DNA of 64,000 bases, from NCBI RefSeq assembly GCF_027924525.1, contig NZ_AP027040.1, forward strand, positions 558,001 through 622,000, in the 5' to 3' direction. A program made the position numbers and the translations under genes. The number at the start of each line of letters is the position of its first letter. Position 1 is the stretch's first letter. This document shows, one piece after another, positions 13,277-21,055 of the stretch. Below the pieces are notes generated by a model. It did no database searches and was not told the DNA's origin. It saw only the letters and a list, made by a program, of their open reading frames with translations. The stretch is from Aurantimicrobium sp. INA4. GTDB taxonomy: Bacteria; Actinomycetota; Actinomycetes; Actinomycetales; Microbacteriaceae.

Positions 13277-13294
13277 ATTCTCAACGAATAATCC

Positions 13295-13324
13295 CGTGCC
13301 CTCATTTCAACCGAAAGGGGCACG
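13295..13324 (+). promoter_or_regulatory. Shine-Dalgarno sequestering hairpin (riboswitch expression platform)
   Basis: CGTGCCCT (13295-13302) can pair with AGGGGCACG (13316-13324, one bulged G), burying the ykoE Shine-Dalgarno GAAAGGGG at 13313-13320. No U-tract follows, so control of translation initiation is more likely than attenuation. Confidence 0.6.
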
Positions 13325-13327
13325 CAA

Positions 13328-13912
13328 GTGCACGCAACAACTGTAAGTAAGTACCGCTGGCGCGTTGTCGATATCGTCGTCGCAAGTGTGATTGGTGTCG
13401 CATCCGGCATCATATTCTGGGCCTGGGGTTTGGCCTATGGGCCACTCTCGGCAGCACTGTCTGCAACACCAGGCTTCACTGCACTGCTTGGTGGTGGGTG
13501 GCTGTTTGCCGCTGTCCTGGGTGGTTTGATCATCCGCAAACCTGGCGCCGCAATTTATACCGAACTCATTGCAGCAACCGTCTCAGCATTGCTGGGTAGC
13601 CAGTGGGGATTTGGGACGCTCATCTCAGGTCTTGTTCAGGGCCTCGGGGCTGAGATTGTCTTTGCCCTATTCCTCTACGCCAACTGGTCTGTGTTTACAG
13701 CTGTGTTAGCTGGTGCTGGCGCAGGTGTCGCGATGAGTGTCAATGACTTAGTTGTTTGGTACCCCGGTGTCGACGCGGGATTCCAGATCACCTACGTCAT
13801 TTGTGGAGTTATCTCTGGTGCTCTCATCGGTGGATTGATGTCCTGGTTTATTGTTCGAGGCTTAGCCAGGGCTGGTGCGCTCAGTAGATTTGCCGCGGGG
13901 CGAACAAGCTAG
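13328..13912 (+). CDS. ykoE: ECF transporter S component YkoE (thiamine precursor/HMP)
   Basis: A 194-residue membrane protein with about five or six helices and the conserved opening RWRVVDIVVASVIGVASG. YkoE-type S components bind a thiamine precursor, by family assignment hydroxymethylpyrimidine. It starts with GTG after GAAAGGGG. ykoD follows immediately with no gap. The TPP riboswitch in front supports the substrate. Confidence 0.9.
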   Translation: MHATTVSKYRWRVVDIVVASVIGVASGIIFWAWGLAYGPLSAALSATPGFTALLGGGWLFAAVLGGLIIRKPGAAIYTELIAATVSALLGSQWGFGTLISGLVQGLGAEIVFALFLYANWSVFTAVLAGAGAGVAMSVNDLVVWYPGVDAGFQITYVICGVISGALIGGLMSWFIVRGLARAGALSRFAAGRTS

Positions 13913-15352
13913 GTGGCAACTCTTTCAGCGCAGGAGTGGGGCTGGCAGTATGCTGCCCGCTCTACCCCTGCGCTGAGCAATATCTCCTGTGAGATTGCGC
14001 AGGGGGAGCGAGTTCTACTTCTTGGCGCTTCCGGCGTTGGTAAAAGTACCCTACTCAGAGCTTTCGCGGGTGTGCTCGGTGAGGATGAAGGAACTGAACA
14101 GGGTTCCGTCTTGGTCAATGGGCTGCCCCCATTGAATTCCCGTGGTCGCATTGGTTTGGTATTACAAGATCCGGAGAACCAAGTCATTTTGGAGCGCGTC
14201 GGTGACGATGTTGCTTTCGGTTGTGAAAATCTCGGCATTCCCCGTGAGGAAATCTGGCAGAGAGTGGAGACTGCCTGTGATCTTGTCGGGCTGAATGTTC
14301 CACTCAACCACTCAACTTCCGCACTATCCGGAGGCCAAAAGCAGAGATTGGCTTTAGCTGGAGTGCTGGCAATGCAACCAGAAATCATTGCCCTGGATGA
14401 GCCCACGGCAAATCTTGATCCTGCAGGAGCTCTCGCATTGAAGAATGCGTTGACCAAGGTCGTTGATGCCACTGGTGCAACCATCGTGATGGTTGAGCAT
14501 CGTGTGGAGCTGTGGTGGGATTTTGCCACCCGCATTATTGTGCTGGGGCACAACGGTGTGCTGTGGGACGGTGCGCCGTCAGAGTTATCTCAGGAGAAAG
14601 CTATTGAGTTCGAGAAGGCTGGCGTTTGGCTCCCGCATGTAACTCAACCAACTCAGCATCCTGGAAAAGCAGGGGAAACACTCCTCGCTACGAAACAGCT
14701 CGAGGTCGGATATCCCTGTTCAACCTCAGCACTGCGCATTCCAAACCTTGAGGTTCATGCCGGTGAAGTTTTGGCGATTATGGGGCCCAATGGTGCAGGC
14801 AAAACAGCGCTTGCGCTGACTTTAGGTGGGCTTATTCCTGCGCAATCAGGAAAGGTTGTTGCCTCAGAACAACTGTGTGGAATATCTCGATCGGATGAAC
14901 CCATTCAATGGCGCTCACGCGAACTCTTAAGCCGTATCGGCAGTGTCTTCCAAGCGCCCGAACATCAATTCATTGCCGCTACCGTTCGGGAAGAGCTCTC
15001 GGTTGGGCCACGAGCTCTCAAGATGCCTGAGGATCACATTCACGCGCTCGTAGATTCGCTGATGCAACGTTTGCACCTTTCTGATCTTGCGGATGTGCAC
15101 CCGTTTACTCTCTCTGGTGGGCAACAGAGGCGTCTTTCTGTGGGAACTGCTCTAGCAGCACAACCTGCAGTGCTCATGTTGGATGAGCCAACATTTGGCC
15201 AAGATGCCTCCACCTGGACGCAAATGGTGGAGCTGCTGAGAGAGCTACGGGATGAGGGACATGCCATCGTGGCTATCACCCACGATGAGGCATTCGTGTC
15301 AGCTCTTGCAGATCGGGTTGTGAGAGTCGGAGGTGTACATGACCTCGATTAA
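13913..15352 (+). CDS. ykoD: ECF transporter double ATPase YkoD
   Basis: A 479-residue fusion of two ABC ATPases that power the YkoE/YkoC module. First half: Walker A GASGVGKST (about residue 40), signature LSGGQKQRLALAG, Walker B IIALDEPTANLD. Second half: Walker A GPNGAGKTA, signature LSGGQQRRLSVG, Walker B VLMLDEPTFGQD. A GTG start abuts the ykoE stop. The 3' end overlaps ykoC by 14 bases. Confidence 0.93.
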   Translation: MATLSAQEWGWQYAARSTPALSNISCEIAQGERVLLLGASGVGKSTLLRAFAGVLGEDEGTEQGSVLVNGLPPLNSRGRIGLVLQDPENQVILERVGDDVAFGCENLGIPREEIWQRVETACDLVGLNVPLNHSTSALSGGQKQRLALAGVLAMQPEIIALDEPTANLDPAGALALKNALTKVVDATGATIVMVEHRVELWWDFATRIIVLGHNGVLWDGAPSELSQEKAIEFEKAGVWLPHVTQPTQHPGKAGETLLATKQLEVGYPCSTSALRIPNLEVHAGEVLAIMGPNGAGKTALALTLGGLIPAQSGKVVASEQLCGISRSDEPIQWRSRELLSRIGSVFQAPEHQFIAATVREELSVGPRALKMPEDHIHALVDSLMQRLHLSDLADVHPFTLSGGQQRRLSVGTALAAQPAVLMLDEPTFGQDASTWTQMVELLRELRDEGHAIVAITHDEAFVSALADRVVRVGGVHDLD

Positions 15353-16097
15353 TCCGATTGCCAAACTGTGTGCTGCTGCCATTCTTGGTGTGGTTTTGCT
15401 GCTATCTCTTGATCCTGTTTCTGCTGTTGTTGCACTGATCTGTGAATGTGCATTGTTGCCTTTTGCCGGGGTTCCAGCAAGGAAACTTCTCAAGATTTTG
15501 ACTCCACTACTTATTGCTGCCCCGTTGGCAGGATTATCAGGTCTTTTGTACGGACGTGATGAAGGCAACACGGTTGTTGTTATTGGTCCATGGAACATTA
15601 CTCAGGGAGAGGTTGCGCTGGCAGTAACCATCTCGTTGCGCATTCTGGCAGTGGCACTTCCTGCGATAGTCCTCTTCGCAACAACAGACCCCACGGATTT
15701 AGCTGATTCGCTGGCTCAATTCTGGAAGCTTCCTGCTCGGTTTGTTCTCGGCGCACTCGCGGCCATTCGTATGCTGGGTTTGATGCGTCAGGACTGGAAC
15801 ATGCTTCGACTTGCCCGCCGTGCTCGTGGAGTTGCTGATGGCGGTGGGCCGATCAGAGCACTTACGCGATTGATGAGCTTGGCTATGGCGTTACTCACTC
15901 TGGCAATCCGACGAGGTAGTTTGTTGGCTACAGCAATGGAATCACGTGCATTTGATGCGCCAATTGTCAGGACCTGGGCTAGGCAATCTGTGTGGCGAGC
16001 GCAAGATGGCTGGTTTATTGGCGGAGCATTCGTTGTGGCAGGAATATCTGTCACTGTGGCTGTGATGACGGGAGCGTGGAATTTTGTTATCTCCTGA
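15339..16097 (+). CDS. ykoC: ECF transporter T component YkoC
   Basis: A 252-residue CbiQ-family transmembrane coupling protein that links the S component to the ATPases. Hydrophobic segments occupy the N-terminal half, and the coupling-helix type motif ARRARGVADGG lies around residues 160-170. The ATG at 15339 has GGAGG five bases upstream; an in-frame GTG at 15333 overlaps that site and is less likely. The next gene starts one base after the stop. Confidence 0.9.
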   Translation: MTSINPIAKLCAAAILGVVLLLSLDPVSAVVALICECALLPFAGVPARKLLKILTPLLIAAPLAGLSGLLYGRDEGNTVVVIGPWNITQGEVALAVTISLRILAVALPAIVLFATTDPTDLADSLAQFWKLPARFVLGALAAIRMLGLMRQDWNMLRLARRARGVADGGGPIRALTRLMSLAMALLTLAIRRGSLLATAMESRAFDAPIVRTWARQSVWRAQDGWFIGGAFVVAGISVTVAVMTGAWNFVIS

Positions 16098-16098
16098 T

Positions 16099-16668
16099 AT
16101 GGAGCACATTCTTGCTCACATCAATCAGCTCTCCACGGCCTATGAGAAGAATGTGAAACACACTCGTGATGCTCCGGCACCCACGTTCCTACTCGATGGT
16201 CCGAGCGGAGCCGGAAAGACCACTCTTTCCGCGCACATTGAGAAGAACTGGAATTCGGAAGTAACACTCCAGATAGTGCACATGGATGATCTGTATCCAG
16301 GCTGGGATGGACTTGTTGAAGGCTCTCGGATTGTCTCGCGCATGCTCGAGGAGCGCGCTGCAGGCCAGAACACCCAATGGCAGAAATATAGTTGGGCCAG
16401 GGCAAAACTCACAGATTGGCATTCGGTTGACGCACATGTGCCGCTGTTGATCGAAGGTTGTGGGGCATCGCCTCAGGGGTCCCAGAAACATTCACAAGTG
16501 CGTTTGTGGCTCGATTCAGACACAGAACTGCGTAGGGAGCGGGCACTTTCACGAACGGGTGAGAACTTTGCCGAACACTGGAGTGACTGGGATGCTCAAT
16601 TTACTGAATATGTTCGTATCCACAACCCACAGTCCATTGCGACACTTCAGGTGCGCTCAACCGAGTAG
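16099..16668 (+). CDS. P-loop kinase-like NTPase linked to the thiamine transporter
   Basis: A 189-residue uridine-kinase-like P-loop protein: Walker A GPSGAGKTT at about residues 34-42, an Asp-rich segment VHMDDLYPGWDG, a LLIEGCG strand, and an RRERALSR lid-like basic helix. It starts one base after ykoC, so it belongs to the TPP-controlled operon. The substrate cannot be read from sequence; a role in phosphorylating an imported thiamine precursor is inference from context. A TTG at 16084 is an alternative start overlapping ykoC. Confidence 0.7.
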   Translation: MEHILAHINQLSTAYEKNVKHTRDAPAPTFLLDGPSGAGKTTLSAHIEKNWNSEVTLQIVHMDDLYPGWDGLVEGSRIVSRMLEERAAGQNTQWQKYSWARAKLTDWHSVDAHVPLLIEGCGASPQGSQKHSQVRLWLDSDTELRRERALSRTGENFAEHWSDWDAQFTEYVRIHNPQSIATLQVRSTE

Positions 16669-16671
16669 CCT
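16666..16671 (+). promoter_or_regulatory. putative -10 hexamer of the 86-aa gene (leaderless)
   Basis: TAGCCT, which includes the stop codon of the P-loop gene, lies six bases before the ATG at 16678. No Shine-Dalgarno is present. Confidence 0.35.
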
Positions 16672-16677
16672 AGAAGT

Positions 16678-16938
16678 ATGACTACACCAGATCACACCGA
16701 CGTCTTCTTCACCGCCGAGTTCATTGACGGTCCACTCGCAGGTACCGCTGAGGAACGTGTCCTTGTTCGTGGAACTCACGACGAGAAGCTTAGCGAGGTC
16801 GCCCTCGTCGACGGTATTGAGTCGATCTTCCGCTACTTCGCAGTAGACACTCGAGAGGTTGCTGGCAAACTTCACGTTCGCTACACCTTCAACGAGCCAG
16901 CAAGCGACACTTACATCTCAGAGGACGAGAACGAGTAG
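16678..16938 (+). CDS. small conserved-looking cytoplasmic protein, function unknown
   Basis: An 86-residue acidic protein starting MTTPDHTDVFFTAEF and ending in an acidic tail SEDENE. No signal peptide, membrane helix or known motif is seen; it could be a small beta-rich fold. Codon use matches neighbouring genes, and a clear terminator follows at 16962, which supports expression. I do not recognise the family. Confidence 0.65.
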   Translation: MTTPDHTDVFFTAEFIDGPLAGTAEERVLVRGTHDEKLSEVALVDGIESIFRYFAVDTREVAGKLHVRYTFNEPASDTYISEDENE

Positions 16939-16961
16939 ACGTTCCATTAACGAGAAAAAGT

Positions 16962-16992
16962 AGCCCCGGAACAAAAAGTTCTGGGGCTTTTT
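16962..16992 (+). terminator. rho-independent terminator after the 86-aa gene
   Basis: An 11-bp stem (AGCCCCGGAAC / GTTCTGGGGCT, one G-U pair) with an AAAAA loop is followed by five T. It ends the ykoEDC-side transcription block. Confidence 0.85.
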
Positions 16993-17001
16993 CTTGTCTG
17001 G

Positions 17002-17508
17002 TTACTGCTCTTCGGTTTCGACTAAGGCCGAAGCAATCTCTCTGGTTGCTTTGGCCTGACGTGCAGTGACTGCTCGAACAATCCACAACGCAACAGCACA
17101 TAACACTATGACAATGCCCAGGAGGATTGCTTGTGCCATGGCAGCGAGAACAACAACACCGACAATCAGGACCGCTATCGCAGCGATACCGAAGAATGAG
17201 CTGAGTTGGTCCTTGGTTTGGGCAGATTTTGTGTAATTCTCGGAAAGCACTGCTAAGCCTTTAGTGCTGTCCGTATCGGTACTCACTGTCTCAGCGACCT
17301 CAACGAGAGTCTCTTTCACGTCAAGATCTTCGTTGACGGCAGAGGGATTGCGGAGCAGTCGGATGTATTTGTCCGAGATGGAGTCGGTGTTCATCGTCTC
17401 GAGAACATACTCAGGGCTAGTGCGGGCCTTGTTGCGATTCTTAAATTCGTTGAGGAGTTCATCAAATGCATCTTGTGGGTCAGACCCAGACAATGGCGAT
17501 GCGTTCAC
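17002..17508 (-). CDS. small membrane protein with two C-terminal helices, unknown function
   Basis: A 168-residue protein: a charged N-terminal part of about 105 residues without motif, two adjacent hydrophobic segments (FFGIAAIAVLIVGVVVLAAMAQ and ILLGIVIVLCAVALWIV), and a basic-acidic tail. It starts with GTG preceded by AGGGGAA. That Shine-Dalgarno is one arm of a 10-bp inverted repeat (17517-17551), so translation may be controlled. I do not recognise the family. Confidence 0.65.
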   Translation of the reverse strand: MNASPLSGSDPQDAFDELLNEFKNRNKARTSPEYVLETMNTDSISDKYIRLLRNPSAVNEDLDVKETLVEVAETVSTDTDSTKGLAVLSENYTKSAQTKDQLSSFFGIAAIAVLIVGVVVLAAMAQAILLGIVIVLCAVALWIVRAVTARQAKATREIASALVETEEQ

Positions 17509-17516
17509 AGTGTTTA

Positions 17517-17551
17517 TTCCCCTATATAAATCACTTCACAGTATAGGGGAA
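17517..17551 (-). promoter_or_regulatory. inverted repeat covering the ribosome binding site of the 168-aa gene
   Basis: TTCCCCTATA and TATAGGGGAA are perfect 10-bp arms separated by 15 bases. Read on the minus strand, the second arm holds the Shine-Dalgarno AGGGGAA and the first holds a possible -10 (TATACT). It may be an operator or a sequestering hairpin. Confidence 0.45.
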
Positions 17552-17606
17552 AACACCTTATCAATTAGGGGGATACTCCTAGCTTGAGAGGTCAAGGGTT
17601 AAATGA

Positions 17607-17637
17607 CGATGTCCCGGAAAGATTTTCCGGGACATCG
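17607..17637 (-). terminator. hairpin downstream of tRNA-His
   Basis: A perfect 14-bp inverted repeat (CGATGTCCCGGAAA / TTTCCGGGACATCG) with a three-base loop sits five bases after the tRNA 3' end. The U-tract on the minus strand is weak. Confidence 0.65.
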
Positions 17638-17641
17638 TTCT

Positions 17642-17718
17642 TGGGGTGAGTAACGGGGCTTGAACCCGCGACCCCCTGAACCACAATCAGGTGCTCTACC
17701 AACTGAGCTATACCCACC
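17642..17718 (-). tRNA. tRNA-His (GTG)
   Basis: Cloverleaf with acceptor GTGGGTA/TACTCAC, anticodon loop TTGTGGT (anticodon GTG), and T-loop TTCAAGC. The extra 5' G (position -1) sits opposite the discriminator C, as expected for tRNA-His. CCA is encoded. Confidence 0.95.
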
Positions 17719-17785
17719 AAGGGTGTTTCTGGCGAACCGTCAACTCAATAATCTTACACGTTAGACGCAGGGAGAAAAACTTGGT

Positions 17786-18397
17786 TTATGAGTGCTTGGC
17801 GACAACCTCGGCAGCGATTTTCCCTGCCTCTTCGCTGGAAGGCCCGGGGTTAGGAATCAAGAGTGCGTGGCGGTAGTAATCAAGTTCACGAATGGACTCT
17901 TGAATGTCCGCCAGAGCACGGTGGCCGCCATCTTTGGTGGGGGAGTTGAAGTAGACGCGAGGGAACCAGCGGCGTGCGAGCTCCTTCAATGAGGAAACAT
18001 CAATGTTGCGATAGTGCAGGCGAGCATCTACCTCAGGCATGTAGCGAACAATAAATGCCCGGTCCGTGCCAATGGAGTTGCCGCACATCGGGGGCTTCTG
18101 TCCCTCGGGCACATGCTCGTTGATATACGCAAGAACTTGAGCCTGTGCTTCAGCAAGGGAAACTCCGTTGGGAATTTCGTCAATAAGCCCCGAGGTGGTG
18201 TGCATGGTGGTGACAAACTCACCCATGTTTTCCAATGATGCCTGGCTTGGGTTGATGACAACATCAAAGCCCTCATGAACCGCGTTGAGTTCCGAGTCAG
18301 TAATGATGACGGCCACTTCAACCAATTCGTCAACATCGAGGTTGAGTCCGGTCATTTCACAGTCAATCCAGACCATGTACTCATTCGGTGTTCCCAT
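17786..18397 (-). CDS. orn: oligoribonuclease Orn
   Basis: A 203-residue DEDDh 3'-5' exonuclease that degrades di- to oligoribonucleotides, the last step of RNA decay. Motifs: WIDCEMTGL (Exo I), GNSIGTDRAFIVRYMP (Exo II) and the HRALADIQESI block (Exo III with catalytic His and Asp). The ATG at 18397 (MGTPNEYMVWIDCEMTG) is chosen because a -10 hexamer TAGAAT ends seven bases upstream; the earlier in-frame start at 18442 would add an unrelated N-terminus. Confidence 0.95.
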   Translation of the reverse strand: MGTPNEYMVWIDCEMTGLNLDVDELVEVAVIITDSELNAVHEGFDVVINPSQASLENMGEFVTTMHTTSGLIDEIPNGVSLAEAQAQVLAYINEHVPEGQKPPMCGNSIGTDRAFIVRYMPEVDARLHYRNIDVSSLKELARRWFPRVYFNSPTKDGGHRALADIQESIRELDYYRHALLIPNPGPSSEEAGKIAAEVVAKHS

Positions 18398-18404
18398 ACT
18401 CACA

Positions 18405-18410
18405 ATTCTA
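18405..18410 (-). promoter_or_regulatory. putative -10 hexamer of orn (leaderless)
   Basis: TAGAAT on the minus strand ends seven bases before the orn ATG, and no Shine-Dalgarno is present. Confidence 0.5.
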
Positions 18411-18427
18411 GGCGTGAGCACAGACAA

Positions 18428-18460
18428 AGATTCCCTGGCCATCAGCTGGCCAGGGAATCT
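18428..18460 (-). terminator. terminator downstream of the aldehyde dehydrogenase
   Basis: A perfect 14-bp stem (AGATTCCCTGGCCA / TGGCCAGGGAATCT) with a five-base loop, followed on the minus strand by TTTGTCT. Confidence 0.75.
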
Positions 18461-18477
18461 GTTGAGGTGAGGGTGCT

Positions 18478-19848
18478 CTACTTCAGAATGCGAATGAGTT
18501 TACGGTTGACAAACTCTTCGATTCCGTATCGTCCAAGTTCGCGACCGAAACCGGAGCGCTTGATGCCACCGAAGGGAAGCTCAGGGCTATCTAGGCCAAC
18601 ACCGTTGACGTAAACCATGCCGGCTTCAATCTGATCTGCTACACGAAGAACTTGTTCTTTATCGGTGGAGAAGAGGTAGGAGCCCAAACCGAATGGGGTG
18701 TCATTAGCTACAGCAATAGCTTCTGCTTCATCCTTGACGGAGTAGACAATGGCCACAGGTCCAAAGAACTCTTCGTGGTGAGCATCCATGCTTGGCTTCA
18801 CATCAGTGAGCACAACACCTGAGAAGTAGGTTCCGTTGCGGTCGCCACGTGCGTGAACGGTTGCACCTTGTTTCACTGCGCGAGAAATCTGTTCTTCGAG
18901 TCCGTCTGCAGCGCCTGCGGAGGACAAGGGTCCAAGGTAAGTGTCCTCATCCATAGGGTTGCTAGGAACCATCTCCATCATCTTGGCGGTGAACTTCTCC
19001 AAGAACTCTGGGTAGAGGCTTTCGATGACGACAAAACGCTTAGCTGCGTTACAGGCTTGAGCGTTGTTGTCGTTACGACCAGCGATTGCAGCCTCAACGG
19101 CATAGTCCATGTCGTCGGTGCTGAGCAGAATGAAGGGGTCGGATCCACCGAGCTCGAGAACAACCTTCTTGAGGTAGCGACCAGCGGTCTCGGCAACAGC
19201 AGCACCTGCACGCTCAGAACCGGTGAGAGAAACACCCTGCACGCGGTCATCAGCGATAACAGTTTCAATCTGCTTGCTGTCGGCATACAGGTTTTGGTAC
19301 GCCCCAGCAGGGAAGCCTGCGTCGAGGAACATCTTCTCCATTGCTGCAGCAGATTCGGGGCACTGTGATGCGTGCTTGAGCAAAATGGTGTTTCCCAGGA
19401 CGAGGTTTGGGCCTGCAAAACGTGCAACCTGGTAGTAAGGGAAGTTCCACGGCATGATGCCCAGCAGCACACCCAGCGCAGAACGGCGAATGAAGGCTTC
19501 GCCTTCACCCTCGAATTCCACGATGGGTTCGTCTGCTAAATACTTCTCTCCGTTTGCTGCATAGAAAGAGTAAATATCTGCAGTGAAGTCGACTTCGCCT
19601 AGAGCCTGGGCAAGTGGCTTGCCCATCTCGCGAACAATGATTTCTGCGAGCTCTTCACGGCGTTCGCGGTGAAGCATCGCAACCTTTTCAATCAGGGCCG
19701 CACGTTCGGCAATCGTGGTCTTCTTGGACCAGTTTTGGTAAGTGTTGTGGGCTGCTTCGATAGCAGCACTGATCTGTGCATCAGAGTCTTGCGCATAAGG
19801 TGCGCCGCTTTCTCCGGTAGCAGGGTTCGTAACGATGTACTTGCTCAT
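18478..19848 (-). CDS. NAD(P)-dependent succinate-semialdehyde dehydrogenase family protein
   Basis: A 456-residue aldehyde dehydrogenase. Visible: PWNFPYYQ, general-base Glu in VLELGGSDPF, catalytic Cys in NAQACNAAKRF, and the C-terminal LPFGGIKRSGFGRELG. The sequence resembles the GabD/YneI type that oxidises succinate semialdehyde to succinate. The ATG at 19848 has AGGAG upstream; a GTG two codons earlier overlaps that site. It stands alone between terminators and tRNA-Arg. Substrate is inferred from family resemblance, not certain. Confidence 0.85.
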   Translation of the reverse strand: MSKYIVTNPATGESGAPYAQDSDAQISAAIEAAHNTYQNWSKKTTIAERAALIEKVAMLHRERREELAEIIVREMGKPLAQALGEVDFTADIYSFYAANGEKYLADEPIVEFEGEGEAFIRRSALGVLLGIMPWNFPYYQVARFAGPNLVLGNTILLKHASQCPESAAAMEKMFLDAGFPAGAYQNLYADSKQIETVIADDRVQGVSLTGSERAGAAVAETAGRYLKKVVLELGGSDPFILLSTDDMDYAVEAAIAGRNDNNAQACNAAKRFVVIESLYPEFLEKFTAKMMEMVPSNPMDEDTYLGPLSSAGAADGLEEQISRAVKQGATVHARGDRNGTYFSGVVLTDVKPSMDAHHEEFFGPVAIVYSVKDEAEAIAVANDTPFGLGSYLFSTDKEQVLRVADQIEAGMVYVNGVGLDSPELPFGGIKRSGFGRELGRYGIEEFVNRKLIRILK

Positions 19849-19954
19849 ATCCACTCCTATGTGGCGTCAATGGTGATGCTTCGATACTAACTGTTTGGTT
19901 GCGAATAGAAACAGGGTTCACCGTTAGTTCACGGCGCATTCACGGGAAAAAAAG

Positions 19955-20027
19955 TCCCCCCGGCAGGAATCGAACCTGCGACCAAGAGATTAGAAGGCTC
20001 TTGCTCTATCCACTGAGCTACGGAGGG
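19955..20027 (-). tRNA. tRNA-Arg (TCT)
   Basis: Acceptor CCCTCCG/CGGGGGG, D arm GCTC/GAGC, anticodon loop CTTCTAA (anticodon TCT), T arm GCAGG/CCTGC with TTCGATT. The last base pair of the anticodon stem (31-39) reads C-U, a mismatch. CCA is not encoded (ACTT follows), unlike the other tRNAs here. Confidence 0.93.
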
Positions 20028-20077
20028 TTATCTCTTAAGTTTACGGGGTGTTTATGACGCGGTTTTTCAGTTCAGAG

Positions 20078-21034
20078 TTACTTCTTCGCCACGGGAATAG
20101 TTCCGGTTGTTGCTGCTAGGTCTAGATCCATAACTACCTTGCCCTGACGTGATGTTTGAGCCAGCACGATTCCTGCGGTCACAATCAGTGCACCAATGAT
20201 CTGGATGAGAGAGAGCGCCTCGCCTAGCCACAGCCACGCCACGATGAAGGCAAAGATCACCTCGGAGGACGCAATAATTCCTGCTGAGGTGGCCTTGAGC
20301 AGGCTCAAGGCCTTGAAGGAGAGATAGAACGCCACGAAGGAACCCATGGTGATGGCCCACAAGAAGGGAACCCAGAGCGGAACATAGATTGCTGCAAGGG
20401 ATCCTGAAAGGGAAATCTGGTGGGCAAAAACGGAGTAGTCCATGTTTTGCCAGCCGCTAAAGAATGCCCAAAATAGCGAGGCAAACAACATGGCCCAGAA
20501 CGTCATTCCTAAGACGTTCATTCCCTTGAGGGCGTGCTCACCGATGAGGAAGTAGACGGTGTACGCGGCGGCAGCGATGAGGGCAAAGATCATGCCCAAG
20601 CCATCTACAGAGCTATTCCATACCTCGGCAACGACGGCCAGGCCTACAAGGACAAGAGCAATAGCTGCCCACAAACGGGCACGCACTTTTTCTTTGAAAA
20701 CAAAACGTGCAATGACAGCAACAGCTAGAACAGCCAAGTATTCAAACAGCAGTGCAATACCTACGGGAATGCGTGCAATAGCGAGTGCATAGAACCACTG
20801 AAGCATCGCCACACCAAAGACACCCAATGCGGCCATTGTGAGTAGTTGCTTGAAGGTAATTTTGAAGGCACTGCGGTCGGTGAATAACAGCACAATGCCG
20901 GCAATGATCATTGTTGCTGTGGCGCGAAAGAAGGTCATTTGCGCGGCGGTAACGCCCTCGGAGAGTACGAGTTTGACCACGCTTCCGTTCGAGCCGAACA
21001 AGATCGCGGCTAGGAAGCCAATGATGTAACCCAT
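20078..21034 (-). CDS. EamA/DMT-family transporter
   Basis: A 318-residue protein with about ten hydrophobic segments and two EamA repeats; each repeat ends with the typical segment near FEYLAVLAVAVIARFVFKEKV and SSEVIFAFIVAWLWLGEAL. Such proteins export or import small metabolites in the cytoplasmic membrane; substrate unknown. It is divergent from msrA, with only 21 bases between the two start codons, so the promoters must overlap. Confidence 0.85.
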   Translation of the reverse strand: MGYIIGFLAAILFGSNGSVVKLVLSEGVTAAQMTFFRATATMIIAGIVLLFTDRSAFKITFKQLLTMAALGVFGVAMLQWFYALAIARIPVGIALLFEYLAVLAVAVIARFVFKEKVRARLWAAIALVLVGLAVVAEVWNSSVDGLGMIFALIAAAAYTVYFLIGEHALKGMNVLGMTFWAMLFASLFWAFFSGWQNMDYSVFAHQISLSGSLAAIYVPLWVPFLWAITMGSFVAFYLSFKALSLLKATSAGIIASSEVIFAFIVAWLWLGEALSLIQIIGALIVTAGIVLAQTSRQGKVVMDLDLAATTGTIPVAKK

Positions 21035-21043
21035 GTCAGTTAC

Positions 21044-21049
21044 TAATCT
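21044..21049 (+). promoter_or_regulatory. putative -10 hexamer of msrA (leaderless)
   Basis: TAATCT lies six bases before the msrA ATG. GAGGA touches the ATG and is too close to act as a normal Shine-Dalgarno. Confidence 0.4.
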
Positions 21050-21055
21050 AGAGGA

